A stretch of DNA of 24,535 nucleotides from DAOTTW01 sp034437615 (GTDB lineage Bacteria; Chloroflexota; Anaerolineae; Aggregatilineales; Phototrophicaceae): NCBI GenBank assembly GCA_034437615.1, contig DAOTTW010000258.1, positions 1 through 24,535 on the forward strand, read 5' to 3'. The position numbers and the translations under genes are program-made. The notes beneath the pieces were generated by a model. It was not told the origin of the DNA. It saw only the letters and a list, made by a program, of their open reading frames with translations, and did no database searches. This document shows, one piece after another, positions 16,072-22,643 of this stretch; positions within the stretch are counted from its first letter, which is position 1, and every line of letters begins with the position of its first letter.

Positions 16072-16891
16072 AGGCCCCCCTACGCCAGTTCTGGCGGATG
16101 CTCCATATTTCCCGTAGGATGTTCAACGAATCTTTCAACAGGCGCATTCGTGAATCATCGTAGTATTGCCACGTGATCGGCACATCCACCACGCTGTAGC
16201 CGCGCCGTTTGGCGACGTACAGCAACTCCACATCGAAGCCGATGCCGGTCATCTGCTGCACGCCGAATAAATCCTCGGCAACGTGCGCCTTGAACATCTT
16301 GAAGCCGCACTGTGTATCCTCAAAATCCGGGATGGCCGTCAGTTTGACGATGTAATTCAGGATGCGGCCCATAATATGACGGTGTTCGGGTTCTTCCAGG
16401 CGGTGCGCCCCTGGCCCTTCTCTCGTGGCAATCAACACATCGACATCGGCGGCTTGTGGTGGCAAAAATAAATCAAGCTGGTCAATCGACATCGACAGAT
16501 CGGCATCGCACATAAAACGATAATCACCGCGTGCAGCCAGCATCCCCGCTTTGACCGCCAGCCCCTTACCGCGTGTACTGACCTGCATCACGCGCACATA
16601 CCTATGCGACTGTGCGAAGGCGCTTGCGACCTCTGCTGTGCGGTCCTGGCTGCCGTTTTCGACCACGATCACCTCTGCACTGTATTCCTGTTGGCCGAGG
16701 TAAGCGTCGATTTTCTCCAGCGTCGGCGGCAGCCGATGCTCTTCATTATGTGCCGGGATGATAATAGATAGCCGAGGCTTCTCCTGTGATGGCACAGGCA
16801 ACGCTCCGTTATGTGTGTGCGTCTGGTCCGTATCGGTTTGTGTCGCGGTGTCAGGTTGCGATTGCCGCATGGTTGGTGTGTTTTGTGTCAT
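16025..16891 (-). CDS. Family 2 glycosyltransferase, dolichyl/polyprenyl-phosphate sugar synthase-like
   Basis: 288 residues. After a ~35-residue Gln/Thr-rich leader comes a GT-A domain: LSIIIPAHNEEHRLPPTL, VIVVENGSQDRT, TRGKGLAVKAGMLAARG, the metal-binding DAD (129-131) in MCDADLSM, and EDTQCGFKMF. These fit the branch that includes dolichyl-phosphate glucosyl- and mannosyltransferases, which move a sugar from a nucleotide donor to a lipid-phosphate carrier at the inner face of the membrane. No C-terminal membrane helices are present. The product would feed a GT-C enzyme, and a GT-C-like protein is encoded at the head of this block. The start at 16891 lacks a good ribosome site; the ATG at 16870 is an alternative. 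It lies 15 bp after the next GT2 gene. Confidence 0.9.
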   Translation of the reverse strand: MTQNTPTMRQSQPDTATQTDTDQTHTHNGALPVPSQEKPRLSIIIPAHNEEHRLPPTLEKIDAYLGQQEYSAEVIVVENGSQDRTAEVASAFAQSHRYVRVMQVSTRGKGLAVKAGMLAARGDYRFMCDADLSMSIDQLDLFLPPQAADVDVLIATREGPGAHRLEEPEHRHIMGRILNYIVKLTAIPDFEDTQCGFKMFKAHVAEDLFGVQQMTGIGFDVELLYVAKRRGYSVVDVPITWQYYDDSRMRLLKDSLNILREIWSIRQNWRRGAYERRETQGQNRQPQA

Positions 16892-16906
16892 ACGTTTAGC
16901 CGTTAA

Positions 16907-17890
16907 TCAATCACGTCTGGGTGGGGCAAGCGCTGCTTCGATAGCGTCTGCCGATACGCGCATGTTGGCCTGTACACGACGCCGTTTACGCAGCATCTTC
17001 GGGATGTGCCACAGGCCGACTGCCATACCGCGCAAACGTGCCCGCGCAGCAGCCCCACGCCACGCCCGTAGCGCATTCCAGGCTAGTTTGGCCTGCGCTG
17101 CGATGATGCGGCCACCGTGCTTGCGCCAGACGCTACCAGGTACGTCCTTCACCAGCAGGTAAATGCCATTGCGCCCGTCATAAAAGCTGGCCGTAACGCC
17201 GCCCCCGGAAGCTGACAGGTGATGATATACCACAGCGTGCGGTGTGTAAAGCACCTGCCAGCCTGCAAGCTGTGCCCGCCATGACAGGTCTACGTCCTCT
17301 AGCAGGAAGAAAAAATCGTCGTCCAGCAAGCCAATTTCATCCAGCATACTACGCCTATACGCTGATGAGCCACCGCAAGCGCTAAAGACGTATGCTTCGT
17401 TGTCATATTGGCCTGCGTCTTTTTCCCACGCCCCCCGGTTGATGGCACGCCCATTTACAGCGAATAGATCGCCTGCGGTGTGGATGTGGTCGCGCTTATC
17501 AAATAGCAGCATTTTGCTGGCCACCATGCCCACCTGCGGGTGACGCTCAAAGGCATCCATGACTGCCGCTGCCCAGCCCTCGTGTGCTTCGGTGTCGTTG
17601 TTCAGCAGTGCGATCATCTCGCCGCGCGCTGCTGCTATGCCTGCATTGCAGGCCCCGGTGAAACCGCGATTTTCCGGCAATTCGATCAGGCACACGTCTG
17701 GGTGATGTTCCTGCACATACGCCTGTGAGCCATCCGACGAGGCGTTATCAACCAGGATCACCTCTAGCGCCGGGTGCGTCTGATGCTTCAGCGCCGCCAG
17801 GCAGGTCGGTAGGTATTGTACTGCGTTCCAGTGTGGTATCACGACGGAGAGCAAGCCGCGCTCTGGTTGGGCATGTTGTGCTGGGTCCAT
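16907..17890 (-). CDS. Family 2 glycosyltransferase, rhamnosyltransferase-like
   Basis: 327 residues from the ATG at 17890. The GT-A domain shows VVIPHWNAVQYLPTCL, VDNASSDGS, ENRGFTGACNAGI, LLNNDTE (the DxD-type site) and DDDFFFLLEDVDLSWRAQLAGW (the acceptor-side ED motif), the pattern of WbbL-like enzymes that add sugars to growing polysaccharides. The C-terminal ~70 residues are Arg/Ala-rich and amphipathic (RAWRGAAARARLRG), probably membrane-associating. The start is uncertain: neither the ATG at 17890 nor that at 17920 has a clear ribosome site; 17890 gives the shorter leader. Donor and acceptor cannot be read from sequence. Confidence 0.9.
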   Translation of the reverse strand: MDPAQHAQPERGLLSVVIPHWNAVQYLPTCLAALKHQTHPALEVILVDNASSDGSQAYVQEHHPDVCLIELPENRGFTGACNAGIAAARGEMIALLNNDTEAHEGWAAAVMDAFERHPQVGMVASKMLLFDKRDHIHTAGDLFAVNGRAINRGAWEKDAGQYDNEAYVFSACGGSSAYRRSMLDEIGLLDDDFFFLLEDVDLSWRAQLAGWQVLYTPHAVVYHHLSASGGGVTASFYDGRNGIYLLVKDVPGSVWRKHGGRIIAAQAKLAWNALRAWRGAAARARLRGMAVGLWHIPKMLRKRRRVQANMRVSADAIEAALAPPRRD

Positions 17891-17952
17891 ATGGTTTTTC
17901 TTGCTGCTACACAAGCGCATCAAAGTGGCGGCTATTTTCGCAAATTATGCCC

Positions 17953-17973
17953 GTTTTGCCAGCTTGTTTTGCC
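17953..17973. repeat. Direct repeat GTTTTGCC x2 upstream of the GT2 gene
   Basis: GTTTTGCC at 17953-17960 and 17966-17973, a 13-bp period, just upstream of a minus-strand CATAAT -10 candidate (complement of 17944-17949). The spacing suits a regulator half-site pair near a promoter, but two short copies can arise by chance. Confidence 0.35.
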
Positions 17974-17994
17974 TACGCTCACCCGATTAATGCG

Positions 17995-18315
17995 CTATTC
18001 GAGGTCTGCATCGCGCCAATAATCGTAGACCTGCTGGACGTATTTTTGCCAGCACTGCTGCTGGTCGCTGCAATCTTCGCCCGCGTGGATCAATGCCTTA
18101 AAGAAGCCTGCCCCTGGCATCCCGCTAGCCTTCGAGACGACCAACGCGCACAACATACCGCGCCCGGCCTGCTCTTCTTCGCGGCACATCTCACGCAGTA
18201 GCGCCTGAAAGACATACGCGCCAGGATGCGGCGCAATAACGGTCATGCGTGCAGCCAGTTCACCATAGGTTATCAGGGCTTCGGCACGTGCACAGGCAAT
18301 CACAAGCGCACGCAT
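17995..18315 (-). CDS. Small conserved protein of unknown function (TYGELA / GMPG.GFF family), start uncertain
   Basis: 106 residues from the only in-frame ATG (18315). Visible marks are LITYGELAARM, REEEQAGRGMLCALVV and GMPGAGFF, then a helical tail ending QQVYDYWRD. I recall similar short cytosolic proteins of unknown function from Roseiflexus/Chloroflexus. As I recall them they begin with a YGL..E.W.AAK segment. Here that segment (YGLEPATWQAAKAE) is in frame but upstream of the ATG, with no ATG, GTG or TTG before it. A strong AGGAAGG (18381-18387) lies 11 nt before an in-frame ATC (18369), so translation may start there at a rare codon (124 residues), or the start codon is mutated or misread. 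It sits between the glycosyltransferase genes with no obvious link to their chemistry. Confidence 0.75.
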   Translation of the reverse strand: MRALVIACARAEALITYGELAARMTVIAPHPGAYVFQALLREMCREEEQAGRGMLCALVVSKASGMPGAGFFKALIHAGEDCSDQQQCWQKYVQQVYDYWRDADLE

Positions 18316-18380
18316 TTCTGCTTTTGCAGCTTGCCATGTTGCGGGTTCGAGGCCGTATTTCGTGCCGATGGTGCTGGATA

Positions 18381-18387
18381 CCTTCCT
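18381..18387 (-). promoter_or_regulatory. Strong ribosome binding site (AGGAAGG) without a canonical start codon
   Basis: The complement of CCTTCCT. The codon 11 nt downstream in the frame of the small conserved protein is ATC (18367-18369). The only ATG of the frame is 65 nt away, too far for this site to serve it. Confidence 0.55.
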
Positions 18388-18406
18388 GATATTTACCTGA
18401 TATTTA
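18385..18406. repeat. 11-bp perfect tandem duplication
   Basis: CCTGATATTTA at 18385-18395 is repeated at once at 18396-18406. On the minus strand it reads TAAATATCAGG twice, directly before and into the AGGAAGG site of the small conserved gene, so it belongs to that gene's leader or promoter. Confidence 0.85.
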
Positions 18407-18432
18407 AAAGAAAACGAATTCGGGTGCTATTT

Positions 18433-18490
18433 GTAGGGACGCCGTTCTTGGCGTCCGCAGATGAGCGGACACAGCCAGCCGTGTCCCTAC
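18433..18490. repeat. 58-bp palindromic repeat element with two alternative folds
   Basis: Bounded by GTAGGGAC (18433-18440) and GTCCCTAC (18483-18490), exact complements. Fold A: GGACGCC/GGCGTCC (18437-18443 with 18450-18456) plus GGACAC/GTGTCC (18467-18472 with 18481-18486). Fold B: the outer 8-bp pair plus GTCCGC/GCGGAC (18453-18458 with 18465-18470). The folds share arms and exclude each other. The element starts 2 bp after the stop codon of the sugar transferase gene. Its first 26 bases recur at 20075 with two differences. It lacks a T run, so it is not a classical terminator. Confidence 0.75.
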
Positions 18491-18492
18491 GA

Positions 18493-19962
18493 TTATACGC
18501 CTTCCATGCGGACGGCTTTGCCGACGGTGCGAACCAGGATGTTCGCATCCAGCAGCAAGGATTGATGCCGGATGTAATACAGGTCGTATTGCAGTTTAAT
18601 CAGCGCGTCCTCGACGTTTGCGCCGTATTTGTAGCGTACCTGTGCCCAGCCCGTGACGCCAGGGCGCACCGTATGCCGCGTGCGATAAAACGGGATGGCT
18701 TGCTCTAGCTCGTGTATCATTTCTGGCCGCTCCGGTCGCGGACCGATCAGGCTCATTTCACCACGCAGCACGTTAATCAACTGTGGCGATTCGTCCAGGC
18801 GCGTCTTGCGCAGGATGCGCCCGACACGGGTAATACGTGGGTCGTTATCCTGTGCCCACACCGCACCAGAGACCTTCTCGGCATCCGGTATCATCGTGCG
18901 AAACTTGATGATCTTAAACGGCTTGCCCGCTAGCCCCACACGTATCTGACGGTAGAAGATGCTGCCGGGTGAATCCAGATACAGCGCCGCCGCAATGAAC
19001 GGCAACAGAACCGAGAAGATGACGAGGCCGATCAACGACAGCAGCACATCAAACAGGCGCTTCAAGATCGGATAGGGGTTCAGGATTGACGAACTACCCA
19101 TCGGCAGCACCACAGGCCAATGTGCCCCCATGTGTTCGACGGGCACGCGCTCTGCCACGCGCTCGTACAGGATGGGCATGGGCGTAATCGCGATGCCGTG
19201 CTCATAAGCATCCATCACACCCCGGAAAATCTCATGCGAGAGTTCGCGTGTGCTGGTCACGATGATTTCGCGCACGTCATGCGCCAGACCATAACGCAGT
19301 AGATCGTCGCCGCCTGCGATGGTCTGTAGCCCCTCAAGCTGATCGGCCTGACTATTATCCAGGTCCGCATCCTGACCTGTGCTAATCACCCCCAACACCT
19401 GATAGGTCGTGCTGGCTTCGCGTCGTAGTACGTCGATAATCGTGCGGGCGGCTTCGTCCGTGCCGACGACCAGCACCCGGCGCGGCGCACTGGCCCACCC
19501 GATCAGCGCGGGGTTCAGCAAGCGCCACAGCGCCACGAGCGTGAACGACGACAGCCCGTAATACAGGATGAACAAGCGCGGCAATGACCCCGGTGCCGAC
19601 AGAAAAAAGACCAGCAGATACACAACCAGCAACTGAAATGTAATCACGACCAGCCTTTGCAGCGACAGAATGCGGTTGGCCGCGATGGATAGCTCGTAGA
19701 AGTCATTGGCGCTGGCGATCAAGAACCACAAGCCCGTCAGCACGAAGAACCATGCAATTTCCGGTACGACCAGTTGCATATCGAAGCGCAATTCCGCGAC
19801 GAAAGCCCAGATGCGCAATGAAATCAGCACCGAGGCAATCACCGCCAGCGCATCACCGGCCATCAGCAGCAAGCGCCGTTCTGAAATGCGCAATTGCAAG
19901 CGGCGTTTGCGCGGGATAGGTGCGAAGAGCATCGTGCTTTTGTTGTCTGTGCGGTCCAGCAT
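18493..19962 (-). CDS. Polyprenyl-phosphate glycosylphosphotransferase (bacterial sugar transferase, WcaJ/WbaP-like)
   Basis: 489 residues. It moves a sugar-1-phosphate from a nucleotide sugar to undecaprenyl phosphate, the first step of exopolysaccharide or O-antigen repeat synthesis. Four N-terminal transmembrane helices (within ~30-155) are followed by a CoA-binding/Rossmann-like domain starting RRVLVVGTDEAARTI, a membrane re-entry helix (FDVLLSLIGLVIFSVLLPF) and the catalytic domain: KPFKIIKFRTM, DNDPRITRVGRILRKTRLDE, LPQL-type LINVLRGEMSLIGPRPERPE, YRTRHTVRPGVTGWAQV and KLQYDLYYIRHQS. The Asp-Glu of TRLDESPQ is the expected catalytic pair. The length and domain order are those of the full-length WcaJ type. 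The ATG at 19962 has no strong ribosome site. It stands between the GT-C-like gene (144-bp gap) and the other glycosyltransferases. Confidence 0.95.
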   Translation of the reverse strand: MLDRTDNKSTMLFAPIPRKRRLQLRISERRLLLMAGDALAVIASVLISLRIWAFVAELRFDMQLVVPEIAWFFVLTGLWFLIASANDFYELSIAANRILSLQRLVVITFQLLVVYLLVFFLSAPGSLPRLFILYYGLSSFTLVALWRLLNPALIGWASAPRRVLVVGTDEAARTIIDVLRREASTTYQVLGVISTGQDADLDNSQADQLEGLQTIAGGDDLLRYGLAHDVREIIVTSTRELSHEIFRGVMDAYEHGIAITPMPILYERVAERVPVEHMGAHWPVVLPMGSSSILNPYPILKRLFDVLLSLIGLVIFSVLLPFIAAALYLDSPGSIFYRQIRVGLAGKPFKIIKFRTMIPDAEKVSGAVWAQDNDPRITRVGRILRKTRLDESPQLINVLRGEMSLIGPRPERPEMIHELEQAIPFYRTRHTVRPGVTGWAQVRYKYGANVEDALIKLQYDLYYIRHQSLLLDANILVRTVGKAVRMEGV

Positions 19963-20075
19963 GGTGCGTCATTTCTGCCTATGTAAAACCGTTGTCAACA
20001 GCTTAGCCTATGACATCCTGTGTGTGCATAAAGCTTGTGTTAGGGTCTTGTGTGGGTTGCCAGTAACGCTGCCCT

Positions 20076-20099
20076 GTAGGGACGCCATTCTCGGCGTCC
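20076..20099. repeat. Half copy of the GTAGGGACGCC palindromic repeat
   Basis: GTAGGGAC followed by the hairpin GGACGCC/GGCGTCC (20080-20086 with 20093-20099), the same stem as in the element at 18433 with a changed loop (ATTCTC for GTTCTT). The second half is missing. It lies 7 bp after the stop codon of the GT-C-like gene, the same relative place and orientation as the full copy. Confidence 0.75.
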
Positions 20100-20106
20100 G
20101 GCGCGG

Positions 20107-21750
20107 CTAGGTTTGTGGCCTGGGCGCATAGATCGTCACATCACCAAAAGAGGCCAGAAAACTCAACCGATCCTGACAGGCCGTTGCACCGCCCAAAGCC
20201 CGTTCCTCTGGCCCAATCAGCACGTAATTCACACGATAAACCCCGTTCTGCGCAAATTGCAACCCTAGCAAGCTCCGGCAATCGGCAGCGGTTTCTGCAC
20301 CATACCAGTTGATGACCTGCCGCCTGCGTTGCGTGGCATCGGGCGTTTCGACTGGATGGCCGTAGACCGTGCGTGCGCCCGTCCACGCTGGCAACCACAG
20401 GCTGACCTTCGGCGCTGCCAGGATCACATCCTCGCTGTGCGTTTGGTCCTGTAGCCATTCAAAGGCCGCGAGATAGCTGGTTTGCAGGGTCGCGCCTGTC
20501 GGGGCTTCATCCAGCAGCGGCACCACCGGGATGAACAGCACTAGCAAATGACTGAGGCCAAGCACGGGCACTATTAGCGGGTAGACGCGCCGCTGCAAAT
20601 TGCGCCGATTTAAGAATGTGCGAAACCAGAAATCCTCGCTGGCGCGGGTGGCAAAATACGCAAGTGGTAACATCAAGCCCGTCAGCGCGTGCTGCGCTAT
20701 GCCTGTAGGCAAATAAAGCAGCAGCAACATCGCCATCAACCATAAGATCATGAAGCGGTCGCCATCGGCTTCAAAGCGACTGACCGCCCGCCAGATGCCC
20801 GGTAAAGCGATGAACAACGGGATGCCAAGCGACACAAGCAGCAGCAACGGTGACGGCGGCACCTGCAAACGTTGTGCTGCCACCTCAGCGACGGCGCTGT
20901 GTGACAGTAGGATCAGCGCATAATACGCCGCAACCGGCAACGCGGGAATCACAATCCACATTGACCAACGTAACCCCGACCACGCGATTTGCCGTTGTTC
21001 CGCCGATTGCCAGATGATGAGCGCCCCCAGCGCCAACCACAGCGGCAAGAGGCTTTCTGGATATAAAAAGGCCAGCAAAATGCTCATCAGGACGGCCCAC
21101 GCACCCAGGTTATCAACGGCGGGTTCTTGCTCATAACCCGGACGAAACGCGATGACGATTACCGATGCGATTACGGCCAGCGCCATAATCGTCAGCGGAA
21201 AATGCACATTAACCAGCCCCGCGAAGAACGGGAAAGCCTGTGCAATCAGCATGTCCGGCGCGTAAGCACTCCCAGTCAGCAGCAACAGCAGCCAGCCAAA
21301 GCCAGAGCCAAACGCCGCCAATACAAAGAAGACCCGCCGCGCCCGCATACGCGCCCAGATCGCTGCGCCAAGCTGGTAAATGGCCAGATACATAAAAAAG
21401 GCCGCCGCCAGCCGTGCCAGATGAAATACGATCACACCAGAGAGCGAGATAAGGCGCGAAAGCTGGCCTAGCAGCGCGTAAACCGTGTGCAGCAGCAGGT
21501 TATCGTGGGGTTCGGGGTTATACTGGTCATGGAGCAACCACTGCCCGTCGGCACCCTGCTCTATCTTCGATAGGTATAGCGCGGCATCCTGATAGTGATG
21601 CACCACCCCCAGGAAATCCTGCGTGGCGTCTGCACCGCGCAGAGGTGCAATCAGCAAAAAGGGCGCGAACGCCAGCAACACAAACCCAATGCTGACCAGT
21701 ACGACCCAGCGGCGCTCTGAACTGGAAATGTGACCGGTATACGTCGCCAT
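20107..21750 (-). CDS. Polytopic membrane protein, GT-C glycosyltransferase-like
   Basis: 547 residues with about 10-12 predicted transmembrane helices, the first at ~16-35. The first outside loop carries acidic residues (GADATQDFLGVVHHYQDAALYLSKIEQG) and a WLLHDQYNPEPHDN segment, the position of catalytic acids and acceptor site in GT-C enzymes. A C-terminal soluble part after the last helix contains SEDVILAAPKVSLWLPAWTGARTVYGHPVETPD, a stretch I associate with uncharacterised Chloroflexota GT-C-like proteins. GT-C enzymes use lipid-phosphate sugars, which the dolichyl-phosphate-sugar-synthase-like gene of this block could supply. It is the most upstream gene of the minus-strand glycan block. 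The ATG at 21750 directly follows GGGGCGGCTAG. The glycosyltransferase role is inferred from topology and context. Confidence 0.75.
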   Translation of the reverse strand: MATYTGHISSSERRWVVLVSIGFVLLAFAPFLLIAPLRGADATQDFLGVVHHYQDAALYLSKIEQGADGQWLLHDQYNPEPHDNLLLHTVYALLGQLSRLISLSGVIVFHLARLAAAFFMYLAIYQLGAAIWARMRARRVFFVLAAFGSGFGWLLLLLTGSAYAPDMLIAQAFPFFAGLVNVHFPLTIMALAVIASVIVIAFRPGYEQEPAVDNLGAWAVLMSILLAFLYPESLLPLWLALGALIIWQSAEQRQIAWSGLRWSMWIVIPALPVAAYYALILLSHSAVAEVAAQRLQVPPSPLLLLVSLGIPLFIALPGIWRAVSRFEADGDRFMILWLMAMLLLLYLPTGIAQHALTGLMLPLAYFATRASEDFWFRTFLNRRNLQRRVYPLIVPVLGLSHLLVLFIPVVPLLDEAPTGATLQTSYLAAFEWLQDQTHSEDVILAAPKVSLWLPAWTGARTVYGHPVETPDATQRRRQVINWYGAETAADCRSLLGLQFAQNGVYRVNYVLIGPEERALGGATACQDRLSFLASFGDVTIYAPRPQT

Positions 21751-21845
21751 CTAGCCGCCCCTGACTTTTAGCCTGATATGCATGACGAAGGCAATCGTGT
21801 ATGGCATTTGCGCATCTATCACTTTTGGCTCTACACCGTTTGCTC

Positions 21846-21856
21846 TACAATACAAT
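21846..21856 (+). promoter_or_regulatory. Overlapping -10 candidates for the zinc-ribbon/NACHT unit
   Basis: TACAAT occurs twice, at 21846-21851 and 21851-21856, sharing one T, about 62-67 nt before the ATG at 21918. A -35 is unclear (TTTTGG at 21823-21828 with a 17-nt spacer is the best). Confidence 0.4.
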
Positions 21857-21870
21857 GCCTAAACATTGTA
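21851..21870. promoter_or_regulatory. Palindromic operator candidate TACAATG-N6-CATTGTA
   Basis: A perfect 7+7 bp inverted repeat with a 6-nt centre (CCTAAA), overlapping the second -10 candidate of the plus-strand unit. A 20-bp dyad placed on a -10 box is the usual geometry of a repressor operator. No regulator gene is adjacent. Confidence 0.5.
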
Positions 21871-21917
21871 GCGATTTTTCAAGCGAGTTGCACACCCACG
21901 TTCCAAAGGTTAGCGAT

Positions 21918-22628
21918 ATGTCGATGTCGGATGGTGAAGACCTCTACCAGTTGCAAAAAGTTGATCTGGCCTTGCTCAAGCACCGTAAACGGCTGAAGGC
22001 CATCGCCACAGCGCTGCAAGACGACGAGCGGGTGCTGCACGCACAGCAACAGGTGGCGCAAGCAGAAGCGGCGCTCAAGCCATTGCAGCAGCAGGCCCGT
22101 GAACTGGAAGCGCAGGTCCAGGCGACGAATAGCAAGCGCAAAGCCTCTGAGCAGCGCCTCTACAGCGGCAATGTGAAAAACCCCAAAGAGTTGCAAGACC
22201 TGCAAAACGAGATCGACGCGCTAGGCAGGCGCAAAGACGGCTTCGAAAACCAAATGCTTGAGGTCATGGTCGAAACCGAGGACGCCGAGGGTGAACTTGC
22301 AGCGCGGCGCGACGAACTTCAGCAGGTAACGCAGACGTGGGAGGGCGAGCACACCGATCTGCTCAGCGAACAAGAGACGATTAACAGGCAGGTCGCCAAA
22401 TTAAGTGACGAACGCGAGGCGCTGGCCGATAAGCTGCCGCCTGACCTGCTGAAGCGCTACGAGGCGCTACGCCCGAAAAAAGGCAATCAGCCCGTCGCGC
22501 TGCTGCAAGATGGCACGTGCTCAGCCTGCGGCATCGCACCGAATGCCGAACGTGCTAAGCTAATCCGGCAATCCGACGAGTTGCTCAACTGCCAGAGTTG
22601 CCAGCGCATTCTCGTCTACGATTCTTGA
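21918..22628 (+). CDS. Coiled-coil zinc-ribbon protein (DUF164/zf-RING_7 type)
   Basis: 236 residues from the ATG at 21918, chosen for AAAGGT 7 nt upstream; the open frame extends to 21801 but that leader is not family-like. Residues ~8-180 form a long antiparallel coiled coil rich in Gln/Glu/Ala/Arg, with the conserved turn YSGNVKNPKELQDLQNEI. The C-terminus is a zinc ribbon with Cys201-x2-Cys204 (CSACG) and Cys225-x2-Cys228 (CQSC). This is the family of CT398 and HP0958, found across bacteria and linked in some species to sigma-54, flagellar or secretion functions; the general role is unsettled. The GTCSACGIAPNAERAKLIRQ segment is typical. The ribosome site of the next gene overlaps this gene's stop codon, tying it to the NACHT-like NTPase. 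Confidence 0.9.
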   Translation: MSMSDGEDLYQLQKVDLALLKHRKRLKAIATALQDDERVLHAQQQVAQAEAALKPLQQQARELEAQVQATNSKRKASEQRLYSGNVKNPKELQDLQNEIDALGRRKDGFENQMLEVMVETEDAEGELAARRDELQQVTQTWEGEHTDLLSEQETINRQVAKLSDEREALADKLPPDLLKRYEALRPKKGNQPVALLQDGTCSACGIAPNAERAKLIRQSDELLNCQSCQRILVYDS

Positions 22629-22643
22629 AGGGGCAAATACACA

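Noticed and set aside
19994..19999. Perfect minus-strand TTGACA upstream of the sugar transferase gene
   Set aside because: No acceptable -10 lies 16-18 nt downstream, and the start codon is only about 30 nt away, so it was not called as a promoter.
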